A DNA stretch of 64,000 nt from Undaria pinnatifida (taxonomy: Eukaryota > Sar > Phaeophyceae > Laminariales > Alariaceae). This document shows, piece after piece, positions 1 to 33,100 of the stretch. The position numbers and the translations under genes are program-made. Every line of letters begins with the position of its first letter. Position 1 is the first letter of the stretch. The stretch spans positions 6,930,296-6,994,295 of the forward strand of contig JABAKD010000028.1 in NCBI GenBank assembly GCA_012845835.1, in the 5' to 3' direction. Below the pieces are notes generated by a model. The model did not search any database. It was not told where the DNA came from and worked only from the letters and a program-made list of their open reading frames with translations.

Positions 1-309
1 TTCAACTCGCGGACCTAGCCTACAAACAGTACGTACAGTAGCACGAACGAATGTGTCTGTGATCTTGCATCTAAGTGTGATACCAGATGTACGCACGTGT
101 GGAGGAGACAGGGTGTCACTGTGACGGAACATCGGGACGCCTCTTGGCGTGGCGCTCGATGCACCCGTGAAGCAGCATTCGACGCCACCTGCAGGAGCTA
201 CGTGTAGAACATCGATATAAGACTCACCATAACGCCGGACGAAACGGTCTTGTTCAGACCACCTCGCACGAATATTAACTATCAACATGTACACCCGGGT
301 GCACATCCA

Positions 310-401
310 ACCACATCCCGCCCGCTCTGTGAAGTAAAGCGGCGTCGGGCCAGGCTAGTACTACGGTGGGGGACCACGTGGGAAGCCCTGGTGCTGTTCC
401 T
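310..401 (+). pseudogene. 5'-truncated 5S rRNA copy
   Basis: From ACCACATCCCG to the T run this matches the 5S gene at 1020-1137, including the internal control region and the 3' end, with a one-base loss in GAAGTAAAGC. The first 26 or so bases do not match, so the terminal stem cannot form. It is best read as a truncated 5S pseudogene. The internal promoter is largely intact and could still direct transcription. Confidence 0.62.
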
Positions 402-683
402 TTTTAGCCTTAAAATACCTACTTTTGCCCACCTTGCAGCCACCTTCTATCTATCATAGGATACGCCCCGCACCTATCGCCGACTGGATCTCATCGCGAG
501 GACACGCGAGGGTCTCAGCTTCTGTCCTGCCCTACTAGAGGTCTATAGCTTACGAACGAACGCCAACGCTCAACTACACACCGGCAGGGGACCACCGACC
601 TGCCTACACCAAACAAACACTCGAGGTACCAGGCGCAACGTTCTCCATACAGCAGAATTAGTAGGATATCCATTGGGAGCCAG
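310..683 (+). repeat. 5S-linked duplicated unit, copy 1
   Basis: The 5S 3' part and about 280 bases after it recur at 1046-1398 with few changes. Shared landmarks are ACTTTTGCCCACCT, TACGCCCCGCACCTATCGCC, CTACACACCGGCAGGGGACC and CATTGGGAGCCA. Both copies lie on the plus strand about 730 bp apart, so this is a direct duplication of a 5S-plus-tail unit. Confidence 0.7.
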
Positions 684-1019
684 CTACATAACAAAGCGGT
701 TTCGTCTTTTGGCATTTTACATCATAACTGACCAAAACGATACCAAAGAAAGGGTACATGTCACACGGCAGTCTCCTCTTCTCGAGTGCCCTTGCGTGTG
801 AGTGCGTGTGCGCGTGCGCGAACTGCCACCCCCACTTTATAAAAGACCGTTGCCGTACCGCGGCCTAGACAGGCTCTCTCTCGGCGAGGACCCCGCTCCC
901 CCCCGCCTCCTTGCCTACAGTATGGTATTAAGAGTGGTAGTGGTACTTGCCTTGTTGGACCGCTTTTGGTTGCCCCTGCCAGAATATAGTCTAGATGAAC
1001 GCCAAATTGCTCGGAAATC

Positions 1020-1137
1020 AGGATCGGCCATATCACGTCGATCACACCACATCCCGTCCGCTCTGTGAAGTTAAACGGCGTCGGGCCAGGCTAGTACTAC
1101 GGTTGGGGACCACGTGGGAAGCCCTGGTGCTGTTCCT
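1020..1137 (+). rRNA. 5S ribosomal RNA, apparently complete
   Basis: This 118-nt stretch reads as a whole 5S rRNA. The 5' end (AGGATCGGCC) can pair with the 3' end (GTGCTGTTCCT). The internal control region is strongly 5S-like (GAAGTTAAACGGCGTCGGGC, then CTAGTACTAC, then GGGGACCACGTGGGAA). A T run follows at once, as expected for RNA polymerase III termination. The RNA would be part of the large ribosomal subunit. It sits on the second copy of a duplicated unit, so a 5S-derived retroposon or a pseudogene remains possible, but no disabling change is visible. Confidence 0.72.
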
Positions 1138-1398
1138 TTTGACCTACTTTTGCCCACCTAGCAACCACCTTCTATCTATCATAGAATACGCCCCGCACCT
1201 ATCGCCGACTGGATCTCATCGCGAGGACACGCGAGGGTCTCAGCTTCTGTCCTGCCCTACAAGAGCTTACGAACGAACGCCAACGCTCAACTACACACCG
1301 GCAGGGGACCACCGACCTGCCTACACCAAACAAACACTCCAGGTACCAGGTGCAACGTTCTCCATACAGCAGTTAGTAGGATACCCATTGGGAGCCAA
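1046..1398 (+). repeat. 5S-linked duplicated unit, copy 2
   Basis: Second copy of the unit at 310-683, carrying the intact 5S gene. The tail after the T run is nearly identical to copy 1. A short further piece (TTTTACAT... CATAACTG near 1480-1500) also matches sequence after copy 1 (715-730), so the duplication may once have been longer and been broken by insertions. Confidence 0.68.
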
Positions 1399-1408
1399 CG
1401 ACATGAAA

Positions 1409-2120
1409 AAACAAAACGTGCTTTTTGTTGTAGGATACTGTCGGAAGCTCGCTTACGGTCGCAGTTTTCCGTTTTGGTTTTACATTTTCTACCATAACTG
1501 AGAGCGGTATCATGCTCAAAGGCGGTCGCACGGACGGACCGGAGTTAGACAAATTGTTGGTTTCGTCTTTTACTTGGCGTGGAACCGTTTCCACGTACAT
1601 GTAGTAGTAGTGTTCCGTTCGTGTCTCGTATTCCACAGGTTATACCCGATTCTGCATGAAGTGCTCCAATGCCAACTGGTCGTGTCTTCTATTCCTTGCA
1701 AGGTAGAAAGGTTTAGGCGTGTAGACGAGGAGTGATCCACGTTGAAGCTCACGTTCAACATGAATGCTAGGATGGCAGGTACATATCTACTCCTACGCTG
1801 CATATCGCCTCCTTCGGACGTGTAGACTATATCAATTACTTACGTTGTGATAAGTCGTGGTGCCGGGAAGGTGTGATGGAAGGGACGTAAGGGTATCAAC
1901 TTCGCTTGGAGACAGCACCGCTTCTCCTTGGTAGATTTCTTATCACTGGCGTTGAGCTGTGAGAAGCTGCTCGAGAAGGCAGGAAAAGAGGAGTGAGACC
2001 ATGGGGGCGGGGTGAGGCTCGCAGAATTCACTTTCCCCCAGCGGTGCTGCTGTGCTCTCTTCTGGACCTTCGTCTATGGCTGCTACGCTGCTGTGTGTAG
2101 CGGTTGACAACCACGGGCAC
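1409..2120. other. no gene recognised
   Basis: Unique-looking sequence between the 5S unit and the PAN2-like fragment. The small open frames here lack family similarity, splice context or coding periodicity, and I call nothing. Confidence 0.5.
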
Positions 2121-2122
2121 TG

Positions 2123-2216
2123 ACCGTCGGCGTTGCCTCCTTCTCCGTTGTCTGCACATCTATCACGTCAACCCCCGCAACGCCGTCCTTTTCCGCACCA
2201 TTCAGAGAAGCCACTG
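2123..2216 (-). pseudogene. 94-bp fragment matching PAN2 exon 18
   Basis: The reverse complement of this block aligns without gaps to 47908-48001, part of the linker-coding exon of PAN2. By hand I count 83 of 94 identical positions. The match ends at the CAG proposed as the splice acceptor in PAN2. It is either a copied piece of PAN2 or a dispersed repeat that was also taken into the PAN2 coding region. Read in the PAN2 frame it has no stop. Confidence 0.65.
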
Positions 2217-2269
2217 AGTACGCGCACGAGTACTACATACCTGGTACCAGGTACCAGATATATTTTGCA

Positions 2270-2445
2270 AGATCTAAGATCGTGAACTTGAAGCAAGAAT
2301 CGAGGTCCAATGATAAAAAATGCAAGATCCAAGATCGAAGACCCGAAGTCCAATATCCAAGATCCAATACTCGAGGCCCGACATCCAGGATCGAAGACTA
2401 GTCTAGACTAGTGGTCCAAGATCCAAGATCCAAGATCCAAGACGA
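2270..2445. repeat. degenerate GATCCAA minisatellite
   Basis: Irregular repetition of AAGATCCAAGATC-type units, most regular at 2412-2441 (GATCCAA repeated four times). Only internal similarity is seen. Confidence 0.6.
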
Positions 2446-4402
2446 GTGTACACTCCTCTTCTTGCTCCTAAGGTTACGGCGGCAGCGTTTTGCTTCCGGC
2501 CGCTGAGATCTTGATGCCTCTAGGTGTGGGTGGGTGACGACTGATCAAGGCTATTGAAGGTGCTCTTCCGCAACAATCATGTGTGGAGAGGGGAAGATAT
2601 CTATGCACACGGTCGGCATATATGATGCATAGGTTCAGTCTCACAAGACCCGCTTCGCCGTTTCGTGTGTTTCTTTATATCTTGCGCGCAGCAGTACCAG
2701 GTATCGGGTATCTTGGACACGCTTGGACTGGTATTTTACAGCACACCAAGTGTTAACGGTACACATATCGAGATCTGGTATAAATTGAGGAAGCGCAATG
2801 CATCGTTTCGTGCTTAGCGGACTAGCACAGAGTGCCGGCCCTCTCGTAAGAAGACATCCCTTACGAAATCTAGCGTAGAATTTACAAAAAAAATGACAAA
2901 GTGTGTGGGTAAGATTCAAGAAATCGCCCCCTTCGTCTGAGTGGCCTGGCCCCAGGACACCGCGTCCACCAGGGAGCTGGTATTCTCGGCGACGGAAGCA
3001 AAAAAGTGCAAAGTGAGAAATTGTGCTTCCTGGCTCGGCCAGAATAAATTTGTTAGCCTAGAGCCGGATTTCTTGCGAGAGGGTCGACACTGTACTGTTG
3101 ATATTAACAGTGAGATGGATCATGCACGCCAGGTAGCAAACCATGGTCAACTCTGTAGGGCACAATCGTTTTTTCGATGCAGTAGTTCGAGGTCTTGTAA
3201 GTCACAGACAGACCAACAAACAGATGCATGGATACAGCACATGCTTCGATAGATAATAAGAAGAAAATTGACGGAGACAGTTAATGAAAATACCACTGCA
3301 CACTCATCACAAGCACACGGTGAAGTTGGCGGCAAGGCGGTTGCAGCGCCTTCTCACGCCAAGGGTGCCAGCAAGTTCTTTAGGTGTCGAAGGCAACATC
3401 GTGCAGGTCAACGTGCGGAAGCAAAATCGAGAGACTATCCGATTTACCTCCACCTCTCGTCGTTTTCGTTCCTTCATAAATCCTCGTGACGCCCTGTTGT
3501 CGTCCACCCAACCAACGCCATCATGCCCACCAACATGACAAACACCAAAATGAACACCGTCAAAATGAAAGACATCACCGTGCCAGACATAACTAACTAA
3601 TAAAAAATGTCCTCATGATGGCGGCGGCAAGGAACACATACGAATTGCGTTTCCCTGCAGCTCAAACCGAATGCGAGCACAGCTACAGAGTTCACCGTCA
3701 ACACGAAACACACACAGAAAAGAAAAGACTAAGATATAAACAAAAAAACGTAAATGCATCGACATAAAAGAAAAAAACAAGTAGACAAGCACAGCACGCG
3801 GCAAGAGGCCCGAGAAAATCATTTCGTGAGAGATTTGAATAACTCGCGTGTTACATCGGGCATTTATCCGTCGCATCTCGCGCTCGTTCGCTCGCTATAT
3901 TCCGTTCTTTCTATTCAGGGGATAAAAGTACAGAAATGCAAAAAGTTTACTATTGACTTATGATCAGAACGAGTTCAGCTGCACGCGCTCTTACAGCAGA
4001 CGAAAGAGTTGGCTAGCAAGAGAAGCCGGCGCGAAGAGGACCCTAAAGATTTTTTTAGTAATGGCTTTATCTGCTCTTTCTTGTCCACTCTAAGTCTTGC
4101 GTCCGCGCCAACAAGGGAACCAGACACCCTTCGCACGGCGCAAGTGGAACACTTTCCAATGCCCATCCTTCCCATTAGCCCACAGCCTATAACCCAACGT
4201 CACCGTCGCCCCCACCACCGTACCAGTGGACCCCAAACCCGTCGCGTTCCTCCTGTTCTTGAAGCCATCGAAATCATCCTCGACATCACTATCATCGCCA
4301 TCATCATCGTCGTCATCCTCATAACCATATCGATCACCAGCGTCGTCGTCATCATCGTCATCCTTGCCATCGCCATCACCATCCTCATCATCACCGTCAT
4401 AC
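2446..4402. other. 3' flank of the glucosidase gene, no gene recognised
   Basis: No open frame here shows recognisable similarity. The last part (about 4255-4400), immediately 3' of the glucosidase stop on the minus strand, is a degenerate CAT/CGT trinucleotide tract that probably lies in the 3' UTR. No convincing poly(A) signal was identified. Confidence 0.45.
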
Positions 4403-24692
<20,290 letters not shown>

Positions 24693-26874
24693 GGCAACGG
24701 CGTCGCTAGTAGAGGGGGACAGGGCGCAAACGACCCTGCAACCGACCCGGGGGTGTGTTCGCTTGCGTGGGAAACCCTTTTATGTGTTTGGAGCAGCGGA
24801 GGGGGAGGGGAGGGGGATGAGGGTGGGGGGCGAGGAAAAATGTGGGCGAAATTCTAAGCCTACTTTGAATGACCATAAAGTGGAAAGCGTCCGAGTTCGG
24901 CAAACAGTCATATCTGTCAGGTGGCAAGGGATAGAAAAGTATGGAAACCCTGCGGACGGCAGCTCCCGTGCATCTGATGCCTGTTAGACCGGTGACAATG
25001 GAAGGCCAAAAGTGTGAATTTCCAGAGGATCCCAGCCAAACTTCGCCTGAATGGTCGCCTATGGACCCAACTTGGGAGAATTATTTTTTGAAACTGTCCA
25101 GAATTTCGGGAAAAAACGATTTCTCGCGGCGATCTTGGCTAACATCGGCCTGAGAAATTCTCAAGCAGATCTAGGATTAGACGCGGCGCAATTTCGTGTT
25201 CTCCACACGCTTCGTTCGACGAAATCAACGACAGCGTCGTGAACTCTGAACGTGGCGAGCTCGTTAGGGGCTCCGACCCCCCCTTGGTGTAGAGCGATCA
25301 CTCTACGGCCGGTGACTTGCGGCGGGCGCCGATCAGGCTTCTGTTAAAAATTGGCGGCTGGTGTGTAAAAAATTGAGACAAAAACTCTATCGTCTCCCAA
25401 CGGGCGAAAAACAGAATGTTTGCAAGTTGGATTAAATCCTCCACTTCAAACCGAAACTTCCCCTAGGGGGTGTGCACTTACCCGGGTATTACCCGTACCC
25501 GGAACTTCTCTGAGGGACATTCATACCCGTACCCGGAAATTCTGTAAGTTTTGCACGCCCGTGTCACAATACCCGGAACTTCTGGAAGTTGTGGAAGACT
25601 TTCATACCCGTACCCGAACTTCTGTTAGTTATGTTGGACATTCATACCCGTACCCGGAACTTCTGTGAGTTCTGCACACCCCGTGCCACAATACCCGGGG
25701 TACGGGAACAGCACCTTTTGTACCCGCCCAGAACTTCTGTGAGTTCTGTACGCCCGTGCTACAATACCCGGAACTTCTGGAAGTCCTGTAACACTTTCAT
25801 ATCCGTACCCGAAACTTCTGGAAGTTCTGCAAGACTCCCATACCCTTACCCGGAATCCACAAACCCTACAGAACATAACCTTGATTTCTGTCGGCTTTCA
25901 TAGGTCTTGGCAGGGTAACTTTTGGTCTGTTGTGATATGACCAGCAGCTGTGTCACAGCACCATTGCATTAGTGCACCACTGATTAGTGTTAACAGATAT
26001 AGCATCGTACGAGTGTTTGTGTTATGATGCACGCTGCACGCTACTCGTTCATGACCTCTTCCGTCCCCAGTAGATCTGCCCGCGAAGCTACAGCTGAAAG
26101 TTGAACATGTATACCACGCGATTGGCTTACGATCAGCGACGCGGGTCCGACACCGACGAACTCATACTCAGGTGTACTGTTGTATTGACAGGGACGGCAA
26201 TCACCGCGCAAACCGCAGGCCGGTTTGCTTCATGACAAGCATCAACAAGCGAACCAACGGTGAAAAGCTGAGCTGGGACAGGTTCGAATGATACGACAGA
26301 TATATGGCAGACAGCTTTAGCACATGTTCAACGAGCTGTGTTCAATGACCCGACGACAGCACGAGGCAACCAGCAGTGGTTGCCAAATTGAAACGAAAAA
26401 AAAATAAGCAAAAGTACCAAAATACGAAGTACAAAATACTCTTGGGTATAGGTCACCTTTGGGACGCTGTGTACAACAGCCGTTGATGTCCGGCAGTGTA
26501 AATCTCGGCACGCACCAACGCCCCGTGCGAGAGAGTAACCCTGCTCTGTCCCCACCCCAGGAAGTAAGGTACTCAGCCGGAGATACTTGCGTCAAGGCGG
26601 CGGAAACTATCTATCCGAGGTGTGGAAACCGAGCCCCACATGGAAACGTGGAAACCAGAAACCAATTGCCTGGGGTTTCGAAGTTCCTAGAGGCATTTCT
26701 AGTAAGGGGACATTAGTGGAAACCGGGGTGGGCGTATGCTCTCCATGCTCGGCGGCGCCGTACCAGGCACACACACCGCCGTAGACAAGGTGTAAGAGGT
26801 GAAATAAGGCGATATCTGCTAGGGCAGCGCCTTTGCTTTCTTGTGCAAACGTTTTCCGCCCCCACTGATGGACA
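24693..26874. promoter_or_regulatory. shared 5' region of the two divergent genes
   Basis: The two start codons point away from each other across 2,182 bp, so this stretch must hold both promoters and 5' UTRs. I see no TATA box or other promoter element that I can place with confidence. The centre is a degenerate minisatellite (25480-25865). No open frame here shows family similarity. Confidence 0.6.
25480..25865. repeat. degenerate CATACCCGTACCCGGAACTTCTG minisatellite
   Basis: About ten imperfect units of roughly 30 bp, containing ACCCGGAACTTCTG and GAAGTTCTG, often paired as a 60-bp higher unit with GCACGCCCGTG...ACAAT. It lies between the two divergent genes. Confidence 0.8.
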
Positions 26875-27198
26875 ATGAACCCCTATGCGCCGATGTTCCA
26901 AGCACACATTCCTACCAACGCAGCATCAACCGCCTCACAGCAACTGCAGCAACAGCCTAGGTACGACGACGACGACGACAACCACCATGACGGGCCGGTG
27001 GCAGACGAGGACCAAGAAGGCTGGATCGAAGGCGCAGAGCATGGTGCGGCCGATCACGGCAGCGGTGGTGTTGCGTACTGGGACGCGCACGGTCAGCAGC
27101 CACACCTCCAGCACCACCATCATGCTGGGTTTGCGGGCGGGGGGTACGGACAGTATGACGGCGGAGCGTACCACCCGGATGGCTACGACTATCACCAG
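26875..27198 (+). CDS. PAN2: PAN2 exon 1
   Basis: 108 codons, ending CACCAG|GTGTGG in phase 0. The start is the first ATG after an in-frame TGA at 26866. The peptide is disordered-looking, with [18 protein letters not shown] and [15 protein letters not shown]. It is not conserved; support is the clean join in phase 0 to exon 2. Confidence 0.7.
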
Positions 27199-30100
27199 GT
27201 GTGGTACATGGCGATTCGCTCAGTAATGAAAAGCACAGAAAATTATTTGAAGCGGGCAGAGGTTCACGGTTGATGGCAGGTGCAAACTGGCGACTCTGGT
27301 AATGCCAAAAGTCCCGCCGGACGCCACATGCGAGTATACCGTATGCGCCTGGTAGCGATGTTAGACTCCGACGTAGTGATATTATTAGTGTGTGTTCTCG
27401 AAGTGACTACGTATCAATATCATCGAGTTGTATCGTACAGAGCTTTTTTTTTGTCTCTGCGATACAGTAGTGACGAATCGCCACGGGCACTGGGTGTGCT
27501 GGACGTCGATGAGTGCAAAAAACAGTTTAATCGAAAACACACACGTCGTCGCACCTTGTCTAGACGGCGGTCCGCCACAGCGCTACTTGTAAGTGTCAGC
27601 GGTACTTGGGCAAAATCCTAAAATCCAAATGAGTTGGTATGGCTACGAGTATGTTATTACCGCTAGCGGCGGCGACCGATCGAACGACGGCGGGCGAGCG
27701 ACGAGGGCGGCCAAAGGCTTTCCGACGGCGGCGGCGACCGGGGAGCGACGGCGGGCGAACGACGGCGGGCGATCGACGACGGTGCCACCCTGTGCTACAG
27801 CAGGACGTAGTACCTGGTACAACAGTAGTACAGCACAGCACACAACAGAAAAAAAGTCCACCAACAACCTCCCCATGAACCCACAATGTGTGTATGTGTG
27901 TACGATAATAGTAACAGACCTCGAACCGATCCACCCAGCCAATCAGATGGCGCCATGGGAGCGTGACGAACACTGAAGTAGAAAGTTACCCGATTTTGGC
28001 CACCAAGGCACCGTATATACCCAAAAAATCTGGCCATCGCGAATAAGGATGTTAATGTTATAGACTATATCCTTGAGCCCTACCCATGGTAAATCACTCT
28101 GTTCGTAAAGCTTTCTGGCTGCATCGACATGGTGCATGCTTCCCTCGTGATGCATGTCACCCTCGCCGCCCTCGCTGCGCTCGGCACGACTTTCCAAGCT
28201 TTCCCCACTCACCCTCGCCACCTCGCTGCGCTCGGCACGACTTTCCAAGCTTTCCCCGCTCACCCTCGCCACCCTCGCTGCGCTCGGCACGACTTTCCAA
28301 GCTTTCCCCGCCCTATCTCCCTTTGGGCCCCGTCGCCCGCGCGGAGAGATGCCAGCCGTGCCCTGTGGCGCTTGTTCCGACGCTTGGCTGCTTCCGGCGT
28401 TCACCTCCCAACCTCCTCGAGTTGACACCCGCTCTGTCCGGAAGTATAATACCGGGGTCTGTCTTTATGTTGAAATCGAAACGGTCCTTATTTTCTCGGA
28501 CATGTATAGTTATCCCGCAAGAAAAGAGACGCCGGCTCACCCATACCCAGACGCTTTCGCTCGTGCCTCGACGAACGCGCGCCCGCGCGGCGGGAGAGCG
28601 CCGGTCTACCCTGTCTGAACCCATGCCCACGAACCCACGGCGAGATCCGGGGCCGAAACGGCCCAGGGCGGTGCGCCGGCAAACCCCTACACTAATCGCA
28701 AGTGATAAAAAATCGACATACAACAACGCCGACAACATCGACATGAATCGACGACAACAACGATAACAGGTTTTCGTTTTATAGATACAGATACAGATAC
28801 AGATGCATCTTAAACTCCAGGGACGCTGATATTACGCATTCGGCGCTTTATTCAGGGGGGCCCGGGGATTGGGATAGCATACACGTGTGTAGTACCTGGT
28901 ACCCAATACAGAACACCTAGTAAGAACCGGAAACAATCATTCAGGCTGGCTTTCTTATTTGAGAGAGGGTGCGATGTACACTAACTTCGGTACAACGGCT
29001 CCCGTTTTTTTTTTTGTGCTTATGAAATGCCAGCCTGTCTTTCTTATAACCCTGTTTCTTATGGAATGTCCGTTGCTGTATTGGTGGTACCATACGGTGG
29101 GCGGTGTACTCGTAGAGACAGGGGAGTGCCTCCCGCACAGACGCTCTTTCCTCCGAGGTATCACACGTATGTCCTCGTTGTGGTAAAAACTTCTTTCCCG
29201 TCAGGCAGCCTATATGATGCTCGTAGCCAGTATATACCACCGGGGAACTATCAAGAGATGGGTGTTACCTCGGATTTGTGTGCGAAGCTACCGATAGCAC
29301 GTCAAAGTGAACCAGGAGTTAATGCCTACAGATACACCCACGCCCATTTCAAACCCCCAGAAAACCAGGATGAAAAACGTAGTCCTCCGTCAACAACATT
29401 ACGTACTGCAATCGTCTCTACACCCAGAAACAACCCCCCCCGTACCCCCTTTTTCCCCCGCCATCCCCCCTCCCCCGTTTTGTACAGAATGGCGGCGTAC
29501 TGGTCGCAGGGGGGCCTCCGGCTGGCAGTGGGGACGGGTGGACCGAGTTACGGCGAGTGTATGAAGACAGGGCAGCCGTTACCGCCGTGGAGTTCGACCC
29601 CCTTGAAGAGCTTTTGTGGGCGGGGCACAGCGACGGGCGGCTGACGTCGTACGTGCAGCCAGACATGACCAAGCACTCTTCCGTTGCGGCGCACGAACAC
29701 ACGACATCGAGGCAAAGGTGTGGGGAGGAGTACATGAGTTTCATGAGTTGTATGAGTTGTATGAACTGTTTTTTTTGTGGGTATTAGTTGGATGAGTTGT
29801 ATTATGTTTTGTCGGAGCTGTTTTTTTTCCCCGGGGTGGGGCAAGGGGGAAGGGATGGGAGGGTTTTGTGTGCGCAAGTGTGTATGAATTGTATAATGTT
29901 TTGTATCTTAGGGCGGAGGCAAGGGGAAGAGGGATGGGGGGTTTCTGTGCGCGCTAGTGCTGTATGAGTTGCTTTTTCGGGGCGGGGGGCGGTCGGAGGG
30001 TTGTGGGGTTGAGACTGTTATATAGGTTAGGGGTAAAGTACGGGAATTTTTGTATGAGTTGTGTGAGCGGGTGTTAGTGATGGTGGTAGCGGTGGTGGTG

Positions 30101-33100
30101 GTGTTTTGAATGTTAGCTGTCGTCAATTTTCGTCATCTCCGTTGCCATTTTTTTGTTATTTTTTGTTGATGGTGCTGTTGTTGTCGCCGTTAATATTCGG
30201 TAAGCCCAGAGAACACGGCCCACCTTCTGGCCTCCCTCTGCGATGCACTAATGCGCACGCTTGTCCGTTCATGGACCTTTCCACTTTGTATACGCGTGAT
30301 ATATTTGTTCGTGTGGTTTGTGTATGTATAAACCGTACCATACATTGCTCGCCATCATTGGGAAACGTAATCCTTGTTTCTATTTTTATTTCTTGTTTTA
30401 AGCCGAAAGGGCGAGTTTTTTTTTCAAATCTAATTACCCTAGCGGTGCATCTGGGTCTCCGACGTTGCGACACAGGGGAGAGGCGAAAGGACCGGACGGA
30501 AGCATCCTCGCGCTTGAGGTGTTCGAAGATGGCGTGCTGTCGCTCTCCTCCTCGGCGGTGCGCCTGCACTCCCGGGGCTGTCTGCCGCGCGCAACCTTGT
30601 TCGGGCTGGTGAGGCGTTATATATGCGGGAGATCCTCCCACCCCTTCCCCCCCCCCCTCCCTCCCTCCCTCCCTCCCTCCCTCCCTCGCTCCTTCCAACC
30701 CCCCCTGCCTTTTTTTCACCACGGACTGCCTCGGTACTATGAGTAGGTTTCGCAGGCTCATATCCTATACCAGGTATATTTTATGCCTGGTATACTCGCA
30801 GTAGAAAACTAGAAAGTAACCACGACGCATCGCCTTGGCGCCGACTGCCGGTTGCCCTTGATGAGCGACTGTGCGAAGGTAGGGGACGGCCGATTGCAAT
30901 GTTTCCCCCCCCACGCTGTGCGTGCCCCCCCCCCCCCCCCCCCCCCCCCCGCCATCCTTCCCCCTCATCATTCTCATCGTGTTCGTTGTCGTCGAAGTCC
31001 CGCCCCCATCCCCCGCACTTTGCGCACTTTGTCGTTGTAGTGGTTCCGTTCTCATCGAACTCTCTCTCGCCCCCCTCGCATCACCCCCTGGCTTATGTTC
31101 TCATCAAACTCCCGTCTTCCCCCACGCAACTACCCTCCCATCTTCCCAACCCCCCCCCCCCCCCGCCATTCCACCCCCCCTTCCCCAACCATCCCCTCCC
31201 GTCCCCTCCCCCCCCATCGCCCATCCCCCATCCCCCATCCCCTTTCTGAAACTATAGGTTGAAGCGCCGGGCGTGCGAGGCATCCCTCCAACATCCCACT
31301 ACGTGGAAAACCTGACGTGTTGCGCCATGAATGCGCCGTCGGGCATGATGGGTATGAGGGCCGGCTCCACCTCTCACGTCACAGTGGGCACCTTGGGGAG
31401 CGGGCACGGGGCGGGGATAGGGATGGGTGAATCCCCGCCCCATCTGCTTCAGCTCGACCCCTTCTCGGGGTTGCGGCTGGTGCGGGCGGTGGGCCTGCCG
31501 GCGGAAGCAGGAGTGACGGCCATGGAGCGCGGGTGAGAAGGGAGGGGGGCGGGGGAGGAGGGCTTTGGGGGGGGGGGGGGGGGTGTACTGAGTTTGTGCA
31601 TGGCCGTAGTCGTACGACCATAGACCCTCGCACCCCTACTATGCCGAGACGGAGCACGTCGGGTTTTCACCAACCAGGCAGACATTGCTTGCACCAAGCG
31701 CGAAGCGCCGTGAGGTGCTCGGTGAGTCGCATGAAGGGTGAACTACATCCTTCCAAGATCCGCTTGTAGGATGGACTTCGGCACCTTGTGCCTACTTTCT
31801 TTCTTATTGATGACAGCACCAATGAGTTACGTTGTTTTTTGGTGTGGCCACTCCAGAGACAGCAAATGGGTAAAACTATGTCACTCCTCGTGAGTACCCT
31901 ACCATATTCACACTACGTGATGCGATCATTCCCCTTCTGCGGAATTAGGGTTCTCCACCCCGCACAATATCATCTACTAGAGAACCATCCTGGTGACCGC
32001 CAAAACAAAAAAAAAAACGGTACCCTGGTTGTCTAGCTCACGCAGTGACTGGCATGCTTTACAGTGACGTAGCCAATCAACGCCAACCCCAATATACATA
32101 TAATTTTTTACAGCGTCGGTGCCATCTAAGGCCAACTATTATATATATATATATTTAAGGGGGAGGGAGGGGGCTGTACAGCAGTTTCTTTTTCGTAGTG
32201 TGTATATTGCTCCCTCCATCCCCCCTTCTCTCTCCTCTTCTTGCAATTCGTCGCCCTCTCTTCTCTTCGCGTTCATCTCACTTACGGTATCTGCCGACCA
32301 CTCCGCAGCACGGTTTGTTGCCGAACTTGGTATCGGCTATGTACCCATGTTGTCATTAACTAATTTCTATCCCCACATTAATGTGTTTTTCTCTGAACGA
32401 TCCTCCTTCCTCGTCTGCTGACCAGGGCAATGCTGGCCGTTGGCGGGGAGGATGGACACATCCGGCTGCTCGACCCTCGTTTGAGGAGCTCCAAGGTGGA
32501 GCACGTGCTCAAGGCGCACACCGGCCCGGTGCAATCGCTCGCGGTCACCCCTACCGACGGGGTCAAGGTATGCACGATTACACGCAGGCATTATGTTTAG
32601 TCTTACACTGAAGGCTTGCAAAAATGTCATGTGGTGTACGTCCCCAACCCCACCCCACACCCTTCACCTGATTTTTATATTCGCGTTTCCATCCTCTAGC
32701 TCCGAGCCCCCCCCGTCCCGTCCCCAATATGCTTTGCGTTTGTTTTTTCTGGTTTCCTGCCCCTGACCCCCCCGTCTCCTCCCCTCCCCCTCCTTTTTTT
32801 GCTTTAGTTGTTTTGTCCCGTGTTCCACCCCTTACTCCTCCTCCCCTATTTTTTTGCTGTATACCTACTTCGAAGCATTTAAATAGTACGATGTATTCCC
32901 GCCCCTCGCCCTCCCCCCACCAACACTCCCCCCTCCTCTCCGACTGGGGGACTAATTACTGCCATGTTCCAATGCCTACGACAACTACAACGCCTCTCCC
33001 CACCCAAAGATTCGCTCAACTAACTGTTACCCACTTCCCATAAAAAAAAAAACACTACCAACAGATCGTTTCTGTGGGCATGACGTCCAAGTCTCTTAAC

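Noticed and set aside
27943-28428. 161-codon minus frame with repeated [12 protein letters not shown]
   Set aside because: The repetition comes from the three-unit minisatellite. No conserved domain is visible on either side.
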